Below are positions 24,181 to 36,165 of a stretch of 64,000 nt of DNA, in pieces. A program made the position numbers and the translations under genes. This DNA comes from Gorsachius magnificus (Eukaryota; Chordata; Aves; Pelecaniformes; Ardeidae). The first letter of the stretch is position 1. Each line of letters opens with the position of its first letter. The stretch spans positions 19,033,821 through 19,097,820 of the forward strand of contig CM067081.1 in the NCBI GenBank assembly GCA_034008185.1, written 5' to 3'. A model generated the notes under the pieces. The model worked only from the letters and a program-made list of their open reading frames with translations, did no database searches and was not told the DNA's origin.

Positions 24181-26079
24181 AAGGGGTGACAAGATGGGCA
24201 AATCCCAGGATGGGTGCCGTCTGGGGGATGTGCTGAGCAGCCCCGTCTTTGCTGATGGTAGCTGGAGCCACCCAAACCTGCTGTCCTGACTATGCCGTGA
24301 GGGTCAGGCTGCAGCTGGGGTGGGAGCAGGTGGGTCCTTACCCTGGCTGGTGAGGGGACAGACAGACATGGACAGAGGGAGACAGACATGGACAAATGGA
24401 TCAAGCATCCTGGTATCATCATGTCAGTGATCATTTCAGGCCTGATGACATTGGCAACCGCCTGCCATTTCATAGCACCTTCCCTTCAGAATTTCTCCTC
24501 ACAGCCGTGAAACTGGCTCTTCTTTCACAGCCGAATGTATCTCACTTAAACTTCCTGGATGCTTTTTTACCTTTATCAAAAGGTTAAAAATTCCTTCTCC
24601 CTCTTCTTTGCCCCCTTGCCTCGTAGCAGATGTTTTTGAATGTATAAGAAGCTACCTGCAGAGATTGGGTTAGCTTTGTATTTAATGGAATAAAGACGCG
24701 AAGGTACAAACACAGCCCTGTCGTTATACTGCATTAAACAGTGAAACAAAGCTTCGGGTTTGAGTCCTCGAACACCACTGAAGTACTGTAAATCTTTTAT
24801 TGCAGATACAGAAAAGAATAAAAAGAGATTAATTCCATCGATGCTTTATGTAGCTCTTTTATTCAAGCAGTGTTCCTTTTTTACCTTCAGCTCAAGGAAG
24901 TTTTTGTAAGAAAAAATGCCCTTATTTGACAGTCTTTTTGACAACACTAACGCTAGAAATTACTAGAGTTTTTAGAGAAAAGTCCAAAGCCTAACTGAAA
25001 TGGGCTGATTTTTCTGTAATATCCTGCTTTCTTCAAGAAAAAGGGAGGCAAACACACACAAAATGGGTAGAGAAGATAGTCAAGACATAAGGCAGCTTTC
25101 TCCTCTCATGCTGTTTCTTTATAATTTTGCTGTTGGAGAAACACAGGTTCTGCACCCTGTTTTACTTGTGCCTCAGCTAACATCAGGTGTTGAACTGCTT
25201 AGCCACTGCTTTTAGCTTCCTCTCTGGTCCAAGGCTCACAACAGTTTTGCAAAAGGTGCCATATTTGCTGGCTAAGGCATAATTCTTCCTTTTTTTTTTT
25301 TTTTTCCAACAGAAAGCAACTGGAGAGAGAAGGAGGCAGGAAGAAGAAAAAAAGTGAGGAGAAAAAGGATCTCAGCCATATACAGGCAGGACAGACTTTA
25401 GATGGTCAGCTAATCCATCCTACTGTCCTCAGGTCACTCAAATACTCATAGGTCATCTGTTATCTTTTATTAGATACTGAGCCCCCAGTAGCTGCTGTGC
25501 TTTTATTTGTCTCAGGTTTGCTGTGTTTAGCTTATATTTTTCCAGACTGAATCTTGTCTTAATTCCTATTTGTATTCCTAACCTCCTAAAAGTCTGCTAG
25601 AATACTTATTATATTGCTCTTATATATTTATGATTATGGCTGTATAACCTCCCAGTTCAGACTCCTTGATACATGTGATTAAGGTTTTTCCTACCTACAC
25701 TGCCAGGTTAAGTAAAAAAAGATGTTAAATTAAACTAAACAGAACACCCACTGTTATTGGAGCACTCTGGGCACCTGGGCAGGATCCCTTGCAGTTTACT
25801 GTTCCATTTAGTTTTGGTCTTTTTTTTGGTTTTTGCTTACTGTGACAAAGAGAAACCTCCTCCTCCTCAGTGTCTGGACTTGAGTAATCCAGGCTGGAGC
25901 TTGTAAGCACCTTCCTAGAGACAGAAAGGTGGTTGCTTTCACCCACTACTTCACTGAGGTCCATTGTGAAGGGTAGATTCTCTGCCCACCCATTCCAGCT
26001 CTCCCATTTGGTATGAGCATGTTCCAGCACAAAGTGTAACCTTGGTCAGACTTCTGTGAAAAGGGTAGTAAACAGCTGG
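24181..26079. other. Intergenic sequence with small simple repeats
   Basis: It holds an imperfect 'gacagacatggacag' duplication near 24358-24395 and a T16 run at 25290-25305. A weak candidate exon on the minus strand (25841-25914) is listed separately. Otherwise nothing was recognised. Confidence 0.4.
25841..25914 (-). other. Weak candidate exon, unidentified
   Basis: On the minus strand, 74 bp lie between a strong acceptor-like sequence (reverse complement reads 'cctttctgtctctag' before 25914) and a donor-like GTAAGC at 25840-25835. One frame stays open across it and gives a Ser/Asp/Glu-rich peptide, SSSLDYSSPDTEEEEVSL. A wider open frame covers 25725-26030. I do not recognise the protein. 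The composition looks more protein-like than neighbouring frames, but splice-like motifs arise by chance in a window of this size, so this is speculative. Confidence 0.15.
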
Positions 26080-27290
26080 TCAGTGTCCTTTTGGGAGCCA
26101 GTAACAAGTGGAGTAGCTGGAAGACTATTACTTATGTCATGGTTTAACCCCAGCCAACAACCAAGCCCCACACAGCTGCTCGCTCACTCGCAGTGGGATG
26201 GGAGAGAATCAGAAGAGTACAAGTAAGAAAACTTGTGGGATGAGATAAAGGCAATCTAATAGGTAAAGCAAAAGCCGCGTGTGCAAGCAAAGGAAAACAA
26301 AGAATTGATTCATTGCTTCCCATGGGCAGGCAGGTGGTCAGCCATCTCTAGGAAAGAAGGGCTCCATCACGTGTAACGGTGATTTGGGAAGACAAATGCC
26401 ATCATTCCAAATGTCCCCCCCTTCCTTCTTCTTCCCCCAGCTTTTATTGCTGAGCATGACATCATATGGTCTGGAATAGCCCTTGGGCCAGTTGGGGTCA
26501 GCTGTCCTGGCTGTGCCCCCTCCCAGCTTTTTGTGCACTGGGCAGAGCAGGGGAAGCTGAAAAGTCCTTGGCTGGTGTAAGCACTGCTTAGCAACAACTG
26601 AAACATTAGGGTGTTATCAACATTCTTCTCATACTAAATCCAAAACATAGCGCTGTGCCAGCTACTGGGAAGAAAATTAACTCTATTCCAGGCCAAACCA
26701 GGACAACTTGCTATTACTATTATTGATCAATAACATCATCAGAGATCTGGATGACAACATAACATCATCTAATAATATAAATATGAGCTGGATGATGAAA
26801 AAATTGCACCCTTAGCAATTAGGCATGTGGCTGATGTGCTCAATGGAAGAGGTTCAGTCCAGAAAAGCCTTGGTGATTAGGGCAAGAAAAACTACAAAAT
26901 TCAGCAGAAGTGCAAAATTCTGCTGGTGGGCAAAATAACCCCATGTATCAGTATAGGTTGAGCATTGGCTGAGTTGCTCTTCTGCTAAAATGGACTGGGG
27001 GTTATGGCAGATGCCAAATTGAATATGAGCCAACAGTGTTAGTCAGGCAAACTAAGCTACATTAAGAGGATCATGGCCAATAGACTGTGGCAGGTTATCA
27101 TTTCTTTCTATTTATTTATCACTGGTGAGGCTACACCTGTGTCCAGTTACAGGCACCCCACTTCAGGATGGCTGGGGAGAAATTTGAGAGGGTCCATAAA
27201 GGGGCTACCAAGTTACTAAGGGACCTAGAGTATACAAACCTCAAGTAGAGGCTGTGGTATTTAGTCTGTACTACTGAGCATACTGCAGTA
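26080..27290 (+). mobile_element. Ancient CR1 LINE split by a retroviral LTR
   Basis: There are two degraded pieces. Bases 26080-26134 ('ccagtaacaagtggagtagc') correspond to the CR1 region just before 'aataacatcatcagagatctgg', which appears at 26725-26750 on the far side of the LTR. The second piece continues with recognisable CR1 blocks: 'gcagaagtgcaaaattctgc', 'ccatgtatcagtataggttg', 'gaatatgagccaacagtgtt' and 'gaggctacacctgtgtccag'. Frames are full of stops. The copy is clearly much older than the LTR and the long CR1 copies. Confidence 0.75.
26135..26705 (-). mobile_element. Solo LTR of an avian endogenous retrovirus
   Basis: This is a 571-bp element on the minus strand with TG...CA ends. 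The minus-strand start is TGTCCTGGTTTGG and the end is TTAAACCATGACA. Candidate target duplication: 'actta' at 26130-26134 and 'acttg' at 26706-26710, four of five bases identical. A TATA-like AATAAAAG lies near 26444 in minus orientation. The block 'ttcccatgggcaggcaggtg' and the end 'ggtttaaccccagccaacaa' match a solo LTR type that I know as widespread in neoavian birds. I cannot name the exact family. No gag, pol or env sequence adjoins it, so it is a solo LTR left by recombination. Confidence 0.85.
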
Positions 27291-27330
27291 TAGTCAGATG
27301 CCCAGTTACATGCTCAGGCCTCCCATGTAG

Positions 27331-27490
27331 CCACAGAATCACAGAATCAGAGAGTAATTCAGGTTGGACAGGAGCTCAGGAGGTCTTTGATACAATCTCT
27401 TGCTCACAGAAGGGTCAGCTTGAGGTCAGACTAAGCTGCCCAGGGCTTCATCCAGTTGGCTCTTGAAAACCCCCAAGGACAGAGAGCTCT
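27331..27490 (-). mobile_element. CR1 LINE tail, older subfamily
   Basis: The left edge has 'acagaatcacagaatc', then 'ttcaggttggacaggagctc', 'gaggtctttgatacaatct' and 'ttggctcttgaaaaccccc'. This is the CR1 3' terminus of a subfamily distinct from the others here. The right limit is fuzzy. It lies immediately after the ancient plus-strand copy, in opposite orientation. Confidence 0.8.
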
Positions 27491-30400
27491 GGAGCATTGT
27501 CAGGGCTCAGGCCTGTCTGCGTGAGCCTTCTCCAAATCTTCGCTGCCTGTGGGTTTAGAGGAGTAGCAATTTTGAAAACCCTGGTGATATCCAAAAGAGA
27601 CTTTCAGCACATAAAAAGATCTTAGAGGATGGGGGCTGTGGACTCCTTCCCGTGTCCTGTTCAAAACAGTGTTCCTTCAGCTCTTGTCTTCCAGACGTAC
27701 ATCCCAAACAATGCTTGGATCATCACCAAGGTTTTTGGTGGTTCCCTGAGTCCTGTAAAGCTAGACTGGGTTATCCAGATCCTTAATGCTGTGTTACAGT
27801 TTAGATGAGATCCATCTATCCCCACCTTGAGAAGCATTGCCCTACCTAAACACACCTTCTGTGTATGTGTTACTATGTGTTTCAAAGCCTGCAGAGAACT
27901 TTTTTATTTTGCTGTCTTACATTCAGTAACTAGAGCACACAGTCGTGATTGGTATGTTCTTGAAACAAAAATGACTTAAAGGAATGTGGATCAACTGTAA
28001 TAACAGTGAGTCAAACCTTCACTTTTTATACACTGCAATAACAAATTTTACTTACTTGCTTTGATAACACTATATGGCACACAAATGTCTATATTTTTAT
28101 GTTTATAGGCACATTTTTCCTCCTCGTACCACTGTCAGCTCTCTCTGAGCTGTGGAAGTGGTACTCCTTTCAAATGCGATCATTAGCAGAATGACCTGCT
28201 TCCACTTGGACAAAACAGGACCTTTCTGAGTATTTCCCACTGACACTTAATTTAACAGGCGAGACAGGAAAAGGAGATGAAGGAACCCCCCCACACTCAT
28301 TCCATTTGAAATGTAGCCCTGCCATGTGATGCCCCAGAAAGGAGGATCCATCACCATCCCTGATAATTCATGTATGGAGTGACAGGATGGAAGCAGAAAG
28401 TGCCTTTGCCTCTAGTCCACTTGAATTATTTTTGAATTCCTTAACTGTAGTGTTTCAGACATCTCAGGTCCATAGGTCCATGTTTACTGACATAAAGAAT
28501 AGTTTTGGCTTTTGTAATATTTCAAGATAGGGGCTATTTTGGCAAGGTACCCTTTTCATGCTGAGTTCCCTGAAGCCAGATGGAAGTATGAGTTCCCTTT
28601 CCACATTTTTGCCTCTAATAAAGCTTTCCAAAGGGCATAGACAGTTGAGTTATTACTGCCAAAACTTCGCCTTGACAAAGCCTTGACACAGCTGTAACTC
28701 AGAGCAAAACCCAAGCAAATCAACCAGGCTAATTGTCTGGATGCAAAACCTGCCTCATGAGTGCTTTTCCCGGGTGCACACAGATTTTTACAGCCCTGTA
28801 GTGCCAGTGCTGAGCAGAGCTCCGCTCCACTCCTGCAAACTCACAGGCAGACTGGGTGGCTGGTAAAAGGCAGTGCCTTTCTCTGCAGATTTTTGATGAG
28901 GGTAAGGTCTAAGTCTGTAAAATAAAGATTGTTCACTTGCAGCATTCCTGTCGCTTAGAACGGCTGAATGGAAATTAAATGATTTATGCACTCATCAGCA
29001 TTCTTTGTGTCTTCACTTGTTGCAAACACTGTCAGCTGCATTTCAACATATTTACTTACTTGTGTGTTTAGGAGTCCTCAGGCAGCAGAATAAGGTAAAT
29101 AATTTTCTCCTGCTGTTTAAGGTACTACTCTAATCTTGCCTAATTAACTTAATTAAAATTATTACCATAAAATTATTATCACAGTATTTTGGAAAGCAAA
29201 AGCAGAGCACAGCAGGATTGTCTAGAGGAGTGCACTAGTAGGTCTTGGTGGGCCTGATCCCCTCCCCAGGGTTCCCCCTTCCCTGCCCAGGGCCCAGGAC
29301 CTCATGTCAGCTCCCTGGGCCCATCAGTCCTGCTCCAGTGATGCCACAGCAGGGCTGTTCTCCAGATCCCACAGTCCTGCCTTGCCCAGCCATGAGCTCC
29401 ACTGAGTCTTGCCCTTCCACATGCCCATGTCCTGCTCTGGCCTTATCCCATCCCTGTCCCCAGGGAGGTGCCTGGAGGTCCCTGGACCCGATGGTGGTCT
29501 TGGACCTCCCTCGTCACCACAGACTTGTGACCTGACTTCGAGCAGTTTTTTGGTTTTTGGAGTAGCAAGCAGGATACTCCTAGATTACAGTGCCTGCTCT
29601 GATACTGATAATGACAAATGACAGGCATGAAACCTTTGAACCTACATATCTTTGTATGGTCTGTAAAGCAAGGCATGAGTATAACTAAAACAGATGACAC
29701 TGTGTGCAGTTTGGAATTGATGAAACAAAACAGTGGGGTTTCAGCAAGAGATGCAGACTGGGTGCCAGACCAGGAGCCACCAGGTAGCTGAGCAGAGCGA
29801 CCAGCTCAGGTGCTCTCATCTGTGCCCAGACCTCAGAGAGCATCTGGAGGTTGATGCCAAGGGAAAATCCTGGAGAAATCACTGAGTTTGCGAAATCTAA
29901 AGAACAAAGGAAGCTTTCAAGCATTTGGGGAGCTGCAACAATAAGAATTACAGTATCTTCTGATTGAACCTCAGGGCATTAAAATCAGCCTATTTTGCAG
30001 TTGTACAATGCTTCCAATTTTCAAAGAGATGCACAAAGATTAATCAGCGCACACATTTGTACCAGAGCAAAGGCAGGCTGGTATCATCTGCTGGTACCAT
30101 CTAGAGAATTCATTATCCTAATTCACTCCAAGAAAAGGCCAATAACATTGCAAATAGCAGCTCAGACTGGAAGCCTTACATCCAGATTAAATATCCAGGA
30201 TGCTGCTTGTCTGGATCCTTCTACTGGCACTAGCCTTTGAGTCCAGCCCATGGTTCACCTATGGTATCTTCTGTAGATGGAACAGCTAGAATATGCTATT
30301 CTGGGTGCTGATATACTTCATACTTATCTAGACTCATTGGCTTGCCCAATTTTTTTCCTCATGCTGACACCTTATTTTCTGGTTTATTTTGTTCTTTTTT

Positions 30401-30530
30401 TCTTTTTTAACTTACATTTTAGGGTAAATAAATTTTCTTAAAGACTTTTCTGCAATGATACCTAAGGCCTGGGCACTTTTGGATTATTTGGATCATGTAT
30501 ACATGTAGAATAATTTGAATCACTATGTTT
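27491..30530. other. Unique intergenic sequence with a C-rich block
   Basis: No gene was recognised. A short C-rich, CpG-poor block lies at about 29245-29530 (frequent 'cctgcc' and 'ccatgcc' words). The open frame across it is a by-product of that composition. Confidence 0.4.
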
Positions 30531-30593
30531 AATATATATGTGTGTACATATATGTATGTGTATATGTATATGTGTGTGTGTATATATATATAT
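30531..30593 (+). repeat. TG/TA alternating microsatellite (left of CR1)
   Basis: Alternating purine-pyrimidine tract of mixed TA, TG and CA steps, ending in 'tatatatatatat'. It abuts the CR1 that starts at 30594. Confidence 0.9.
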
Positions 30594-31615
30594 CAAGGAC
30601 AAGAAGGTGACTGGTGGTAGTCAGCATGGATTTACAAAGAGGAAATCAGTCTTGACTGGCCCGATAGCCTTCTACAGGGACATCACTTGCTCAGTGGATG
30701 AGGAGTGAGCAGTGGATGTTGTTTATTTTTACTCTAGCAAGACTTTTGACACTCTTTCCCATAACATCCTCATTGACAAGCTGATGAAGCATGGGCTAGG
30801 TAAATGAACAGTGAAGGGCACTAAAAACTGGCTGATCTGCTGGGCTCAGAGTTGTGATCAGCAGCATGAATTCCATGGAGGACATGAAGTCCAGCAGCAT
30901 GGAGGTCAGTAACTAGCTGTGTACCCCAGGGGTTGATTCTCGGGCCAGCATTATTTAATAACATCTTCATTAATGTTGTGTACAATTAGACAGGCACAAC
31001 CTTATCAAATTTGGAGATAACACAAAACTGGCAGAACTGGATGGTAAACCAGATGGTTGGACTGCACCAGGAAGAGCATTGCCACCAAGTCAAGGAAGGT
31101 GGTCCTTCCTCTCTACTCAGCTCTGGTGAAGCACATCTGGAGTGCTGCGTTCAGTGCTGGGCTCCCCAGTACAAGAGAGACATGGACATACTGGAGCAAG
31201 TTCAGCAAAGCACCACAAAAATTAGTAAGCAATTTGTGTGTGTAGAGTCTGAGAGAGCTGGGACTGTTCAGCCTAGAGAAGAAAAAGCTCAGGGGGATCT
31301 TATCAATATGCATAAATACCTGATGGAAGGCAGTAGAGAAGATAGAGCCAGATTCCTCAGTGGTGCCCAGTGACAGGTCAAGAGGCAGTGGGCACAAACT
31401 GAAATACAAGAAACTCCATTTAAAAATAATTTTGCAAGGGTGGTTGAACACATGAACAGGTTACACAAAGAGGTGGTGGAGTCTCCATCCTTGGAGATAC
31501 TCAAAACCTGGATGGACAATCTCCTGAGCAACCTGCTCTTGGTGACCATGCTGTTAGCAGGGGAGCTGGACTAGATAAACTCCAAAAGTCCCTTCCAGCC
31601 TCAATGATTCCATGA
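30594..31615 (+). mobile_element. Old CR1 LINE with degraded reverse transcriptase
   Basis: Conceptual plus frames show fragments of CR1 motifs: 'agtcagcatggatttacaaa' (the QHGF box), 'gcagtggatgttgtttattt' (motif A region), 'gtgtaccccaggggttgatt' (motif B) and 'aaatttggagataacacaaa' (the FADD region, now degraded). About 100 bp is missing after motif C. The C-terminal region continues through 'tctactcagctctggtgaag' and 'tgggctccccagtacaagag', and ends with 'gctggactagataaactcc' and 'ccttccagcctcaatgattc'. Many stops and indels mark it as old. Confidence 0.88.
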
Positions 31616-31656
31616 TTTTATATGTGTCCATGTATGTGTGTGTGTATGTGTACACA
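31616..31656 (+). repeat. TG-rich microsatellite (right of CR1)
   Basis: 'tatatgtgtcc' followed by 'tgtatgtgtgtgtgtatgtg' and 'tacacac', directly after the CR1 3' end. It resembles the tract on the other side of the element. Confidence 0.8.
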
Positions 31657-32641
31657 CTCGCAGCATTTTATTACACCCACTTTATTTTACAGCAATTCAA
31701 ATTATTCTTTTCAATGGACATCACTGCACTTGTATAAACACTCTACTTTTGCTGCCCTTTGTTTCCTTTGGTTCCATCCAGCCCTAAGCAGAACCTGGTA
31801 GGGAAGAGTCTCCTGGAGGAAAAACAGCTGTAGAAATAGCTGTGCAATTCTTGTGAACACTAGCAAACATCTGCCGCTGAGGCTTGTGGGAATGGGAGCT
31901 TCTTTACTCTGGCCTGCGATAATACTGCACAGAGAAGGGAAATGCTGGGCAAAATTCAATTATCATCTGCTGACCTTCAGACAGACCAGTGACTGATAGG
32001 CTCAAAACTTTCTTGCAAGGTAACATTTCCAGCATACTGAGTTATAATGTCACATTAAGATTGGTAATGACTAAATTAATTGCAAGGTCTGATGTGTGGT
32101 TAGGTGTGACTCATCCCTGCTCATGGACTTCACTGAGACTTGCTGGACAGCTTTAGAATAGCTGTAGTGCTCCCATTGGCACATCCTGGCACGCTCGCTT
32201 CTCCAAGAGTGAAAAAGCTTCCTCCCTCCTCAGGTCTTCAGCAGCTACAGCTGGATATGGAGACAAGACATACGGTATGAAAAGCATGCCCATGGGTCTT
32301 CCCATTCTTACACCGGAGTGCTCAGAAGGACTCCGCTGCCTGAGCCCTGAGGCATAACTAATCCTCACAGTCCTGAAGACTCTGCCCCAGTCTCAGAGGC
32401 CCTTGTATTGACAGGAACTAACACAAATGGTGGTGCAGACAGCAGGTTCCCCAGCACTGCACACCCCCAACAGGAATGTTAGGAAGATATGGAAAAATCA
32501 GGAGGCTGCAAAACAAAATACCCACATTTAAAGTGTGCAGCTTTATTTCACTCCCATTCTATATGGGCATTGTGACTCTTCATCTGATCACATATTTCTT
32601 TGCTGCAGGGACCTGGCCCCATTCAGTAGACACAAATTATG
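31657..32641. other. Unique intergenic sequence
   Basis: No exon or repeat recognised. Confidence 0.4.
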
Positions 32642-32961
32642 TATGTAATTTATTATGTTGTGTTTTCCGTATGTTGTGGGAGGTAAGAAGTGCAGAAGCC
32701 AAATGGGCGGTGACCGAAAGGTTAATTGGAGGAGGAGCGAAAGGTTAATTGGGGTGTGGCTTCTGCCTATAAAGTTTAGGGCTTGAAAGCAAATGATGTC
32801 ACTGGGAGCATGTGTACTGTGTATGCTGTGTTTCCTTGACCTGCAAATGGCAGGGTGTCTGCCTGATCCTTTGAGTAATCTTAAGGCTGCTGCAAGAACC
32901 AACAGGTGAGAACCAACAACAAGTGAGAACCAACAATATGTAATTTATTATTTGTGTTTTC
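32642..32961. mobile_element. Unclassified 269-bp insert with 25-bp flanking direct repeats
   Basis: Bases 32642-32667 and 32937-32961 are direct repeats (core 'tatgtaatttattat', then 'ttgtgttttc') that differ by a single base indel. The 269 bp between them contain a duplicated 15-mer, cgaaaggttaattgg, at 32715-32729 and 32738-32752. They also contain a TATA-like 'tataaag' at 32768-32774 and an 18-bp near-tandem pair ending in agaaccaaca at 32901-32918 and 32918-32935. TGTTG at 32672 and CAACA at 32931-32935 could be the ends of a small LTR. However, 25-bp target duplications are far too long for a retroviral integrase, and there is no poly-A tail. I cannot assign a family. Confidence 0.5.
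32768..32774 (+). promoter_or_regulatory. TATA-box-like motif in the insert
   Basis: TATAAAG sits 16 bp downstream of the second copy of the duplicated 15-mer cgaaaggttaattgg. This is compatible with a promoter made of repeated activator sites plus a TATA box, but only the motif is seen. Confidence 0.3.
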
Positions 32962-35900
32962 TGAAGCTCCTCAAAAATTAAAATCACATTGTGCCTCACT
33001 GTCTTGATCTCAATAGGTACCTTCATCATTGTCACTTCAACAAGTCTACTGGGACCAAAGGTTTTTCAAAGGTTTTAAACCCTACCCAAGGTGGACCTGT
33101 TTTCATGGGGTTGGCAGAAGATGCAGTTCTGGCAGTGAGTCAAGCGATACCCCAGTCTTCATGGCTTGGAGGTGAAACTCTAGAGACAATCTTATCTCAG
33201 CCATGCCTTTGGGAGTCAGTGGTGCTTCTTCACTGAAGCACACAGACAAATCTGGTGGACCGCACATAGTCAAACACTGTGACACTTACCAGTTGTTCAC
33301 TGTAACCATCCTTCTCCTCCTCTTGAAGTCCTTCCCTGGTCTATGCTGTGGCTCATCCCACAAAGCATTAAAATTTGCTCAGTTGGCATTGACTGCCAAA
33401 CCAAATTCATACTCTATAAACTGGACCCGACTGCTTTCCACTGGGGTGTTACTGGAGTTTACAGTGCTAGTAGGGAATCCAACATTCTGTATTAAATAAC
33501 AGAACTGTAAAACCAGAGAAGAAAGAGAGCAAGGAGAAGGGATAATGGCTTGGGTGTGATGAGAACGTGGTTTGAGGATGCTCAAAACTTTGTCCATTAG
33601 CAGATCCTATTAACTACCTTATGTCAGGATATAAATTGTTATTTGCTAAAATAAATAGTAAGTATTGCTCATATGGAAGATCCAAGCTTTGATTCAGCTG
33701 CACACTACCATGTTCACTTCTTTGTCTTTGGGATTATTGCTGTGAATACAGTTTGCAAATCTGGAGTCGTAAACCTCTGTCTGCAACCTTAGCCATCACC
33801 TTCTCACCCCCTACCCCAGGGCCAACCACCTGCATCCAAGATCCCCAAATCCCAGCACTTGATACAGACCTCATGGTTTCATAGTTACAGGTCAGGCTGC
33901 ATGGGTATTGCACAGTCATCAGAAAGAGCCATCAGACATCTGTAGATAAGGGCCAAGCAAGGACACAAGGTGACACTGCAGGCAGAGAGGTAGGGTGGTT
34001 GAGATGACATCACTACCAGCTCAAGTGTTCATGAGAAAAACCCCATTGTGGGAAGATATAAAACCCTCAAGAAGCAAATAGGGAGGTGAAAAGGGGCAAC
34101 TCAGCACCATTGAGGATGTGACCTGGGGTTGCAGAGACCAACTCTTCTCCCCCTGAGGTGGTGCCTGTGCAGAAAAGGTGCTGGGATGCCCTATGAGCTC
34201 CCAGTGCTCAGCTGGGCAGCTCGTTAACCACAGCTATCCTGTGTGTGGATGTGCTTTGATCTTTTAGCTGCTTATATCATCCTTGCAGAGTCTCTTTCAC
34301 GCTGTTAAAGATGCCCAACAGAGAGGGATGGGAAGAGGAGGGGAGGTGGTTTTGTTGCTATCATTTGTCCCTTTTTTCTTTCAAATCACAGTGCTTACAA
34401 AGTTTTTAAAAATCAGGAAGCTGATTTATCCTAATGTCTAATCCCTTGTGAGCAGGACCAAATGGTTAATGCAACATCAACTCAACCAGTAAAAGTGCAT
34501 GACTGCACACGCACTCCTGTCTTTCTGCCCAGGAGTTCAAGAGCAAGGTGGTGAAGCCCAGGTTGTCACTCAGTTAATGTGCTGCTGGGCTCTCATTGAT
34601 ATGCCCTACCATCAGGTCAGTCATTCTGGAGAGAGTATTTCCAATGGGAGGTCACAGGACTGTGGTGAGGACATTGCTGGCAGTAGCTCTGTCTCTTGGG
34701 GAAAGAACTTGAGCACAGAGGAAAGAGAGAAGAATATGTCTGAACAGTTTTCAGTATTTCATGTTTGGCTCAATGCCTTGAAGTGGACAGAAAAAAGAAC
34801 TCAGAACACTTTAATTTATGGGCCAAAAAGGTTCCTTTAATTAAAATTTAGGAGCCAATTTCAACAAGCGGTGTTTGGAAGGCAGCCCAGAAGAAAGAAG
34901 ACATTATACTATGACAAAATAAACTTGAGAAATTCAAAATCCATTGGTAAAATGAATCTAAATAAAAGTGAGGACCAAATTAGGGAGCAATGGAGGAGAC
35001 AGTAAGAAGCTACGCTGAATGCAAAAAATTTAATCCAAAGAGAAGTGCATGAAATTGCACAAGGCAAGAGCAACAGGTCAGATCTTCAGTTGCCGTGGGA
35101 CAGCTTTGGGAGGCAGAGGCAAGCCCTGTCTTCAGAGATCCTCTCATCTATGGCAAAGAATTAGCCCAGCCCTTAGCACTTTTTTGCACACAAATGTACT
35201 CTTCGCCTCTTTGGGAAGGGACAGGATACTTCAGAGCAGGAGACAGATCAAGATCAAGGTTGTTTTAGGCAGAACTTCTCAGCCTTGTAAAACTTATGGG
35301 GCAGAGGAACAAGCGAGGGTTCAGCCTGTGCCTGTGACACAGGGCTGCTCAAGGTATTTTTGTGTGTGCCTGTTTTGTGCTCCCAGCATAACTATAAATA
35401 GGAAACAGAAGTGCCAGGATTTAGGAATGGATCAATGGAAAATAATCAATGTTTGGATGCAGCAACATTTTGTTTAGTTGTGTGAAGGTTTCTGGGTAAC
35501 TGAAACTCTTTTTCGGGCAATTTCCATCTTTTTTCTCCACCATCGTCCTGTGTTCTGCTAAATACTGTCTTGCCCTGCCAGCATCCAGTCACCACGGAGA
35601 TAAAAGAGAGATCATTTTCCTGTCATTGACCACGGCATTCTCCTTTTTAAATCCTTGACAGACTACAGCAAACCCATCCTACTCACCTTCTCTTCTGACT
35701 TCTTTAATGGACTACTTTCACCCTTGCATTGAAAGATCAGTTCTGCATCCCATCTCAGTTACGATCAGACCCTCCCCTGCTGCAAACATCCTTTCCTCAC
35801 TTTTATACTTTTCAAGTATGTGTTTTCATACATTTATCCCTGCTGTCCTTTGTGTTTGGGGGCAGTCATGGTGTAAGGAAGTTGTGTGCCTCCAGCATCC

Positions 35901-36165
35901 CTCTCTTATGCCTTCGTAATCTCATTCCCATTAGGCCCAAAATAACTTCACACTGGTTTCTGATGTGCTCCAACCACCTGGCCATAGCCACGATCAATTC
36001 TTCTTCCTATTTGCCAATACTTTTTTACATCCTCCATTGACTCCTGTTGCCAGTTCTGAGTGCCTTGGAGATATCTTTGCATCCTGTGTTTGTACAGCAC
36101 CTGGCACTGTGAGCTCCTGATTCATTAGTAGGCTCTTAGGGACTGTAAAAAGATTAATGGGAATA
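32962..36165. other. Unique intergenic sequence
   Basis: No recognised gene or repeat. Frames such as 35049-35477 lack any domain signature. Confidence 0.4.

Noticed and set aside
29245..29535. Proline-rich frame and possible CpG island
   Set aside because: The block is C-rich but poor in CG dinucleotides, so it is not a CpG island. The proline-rich peptide is low complexity.
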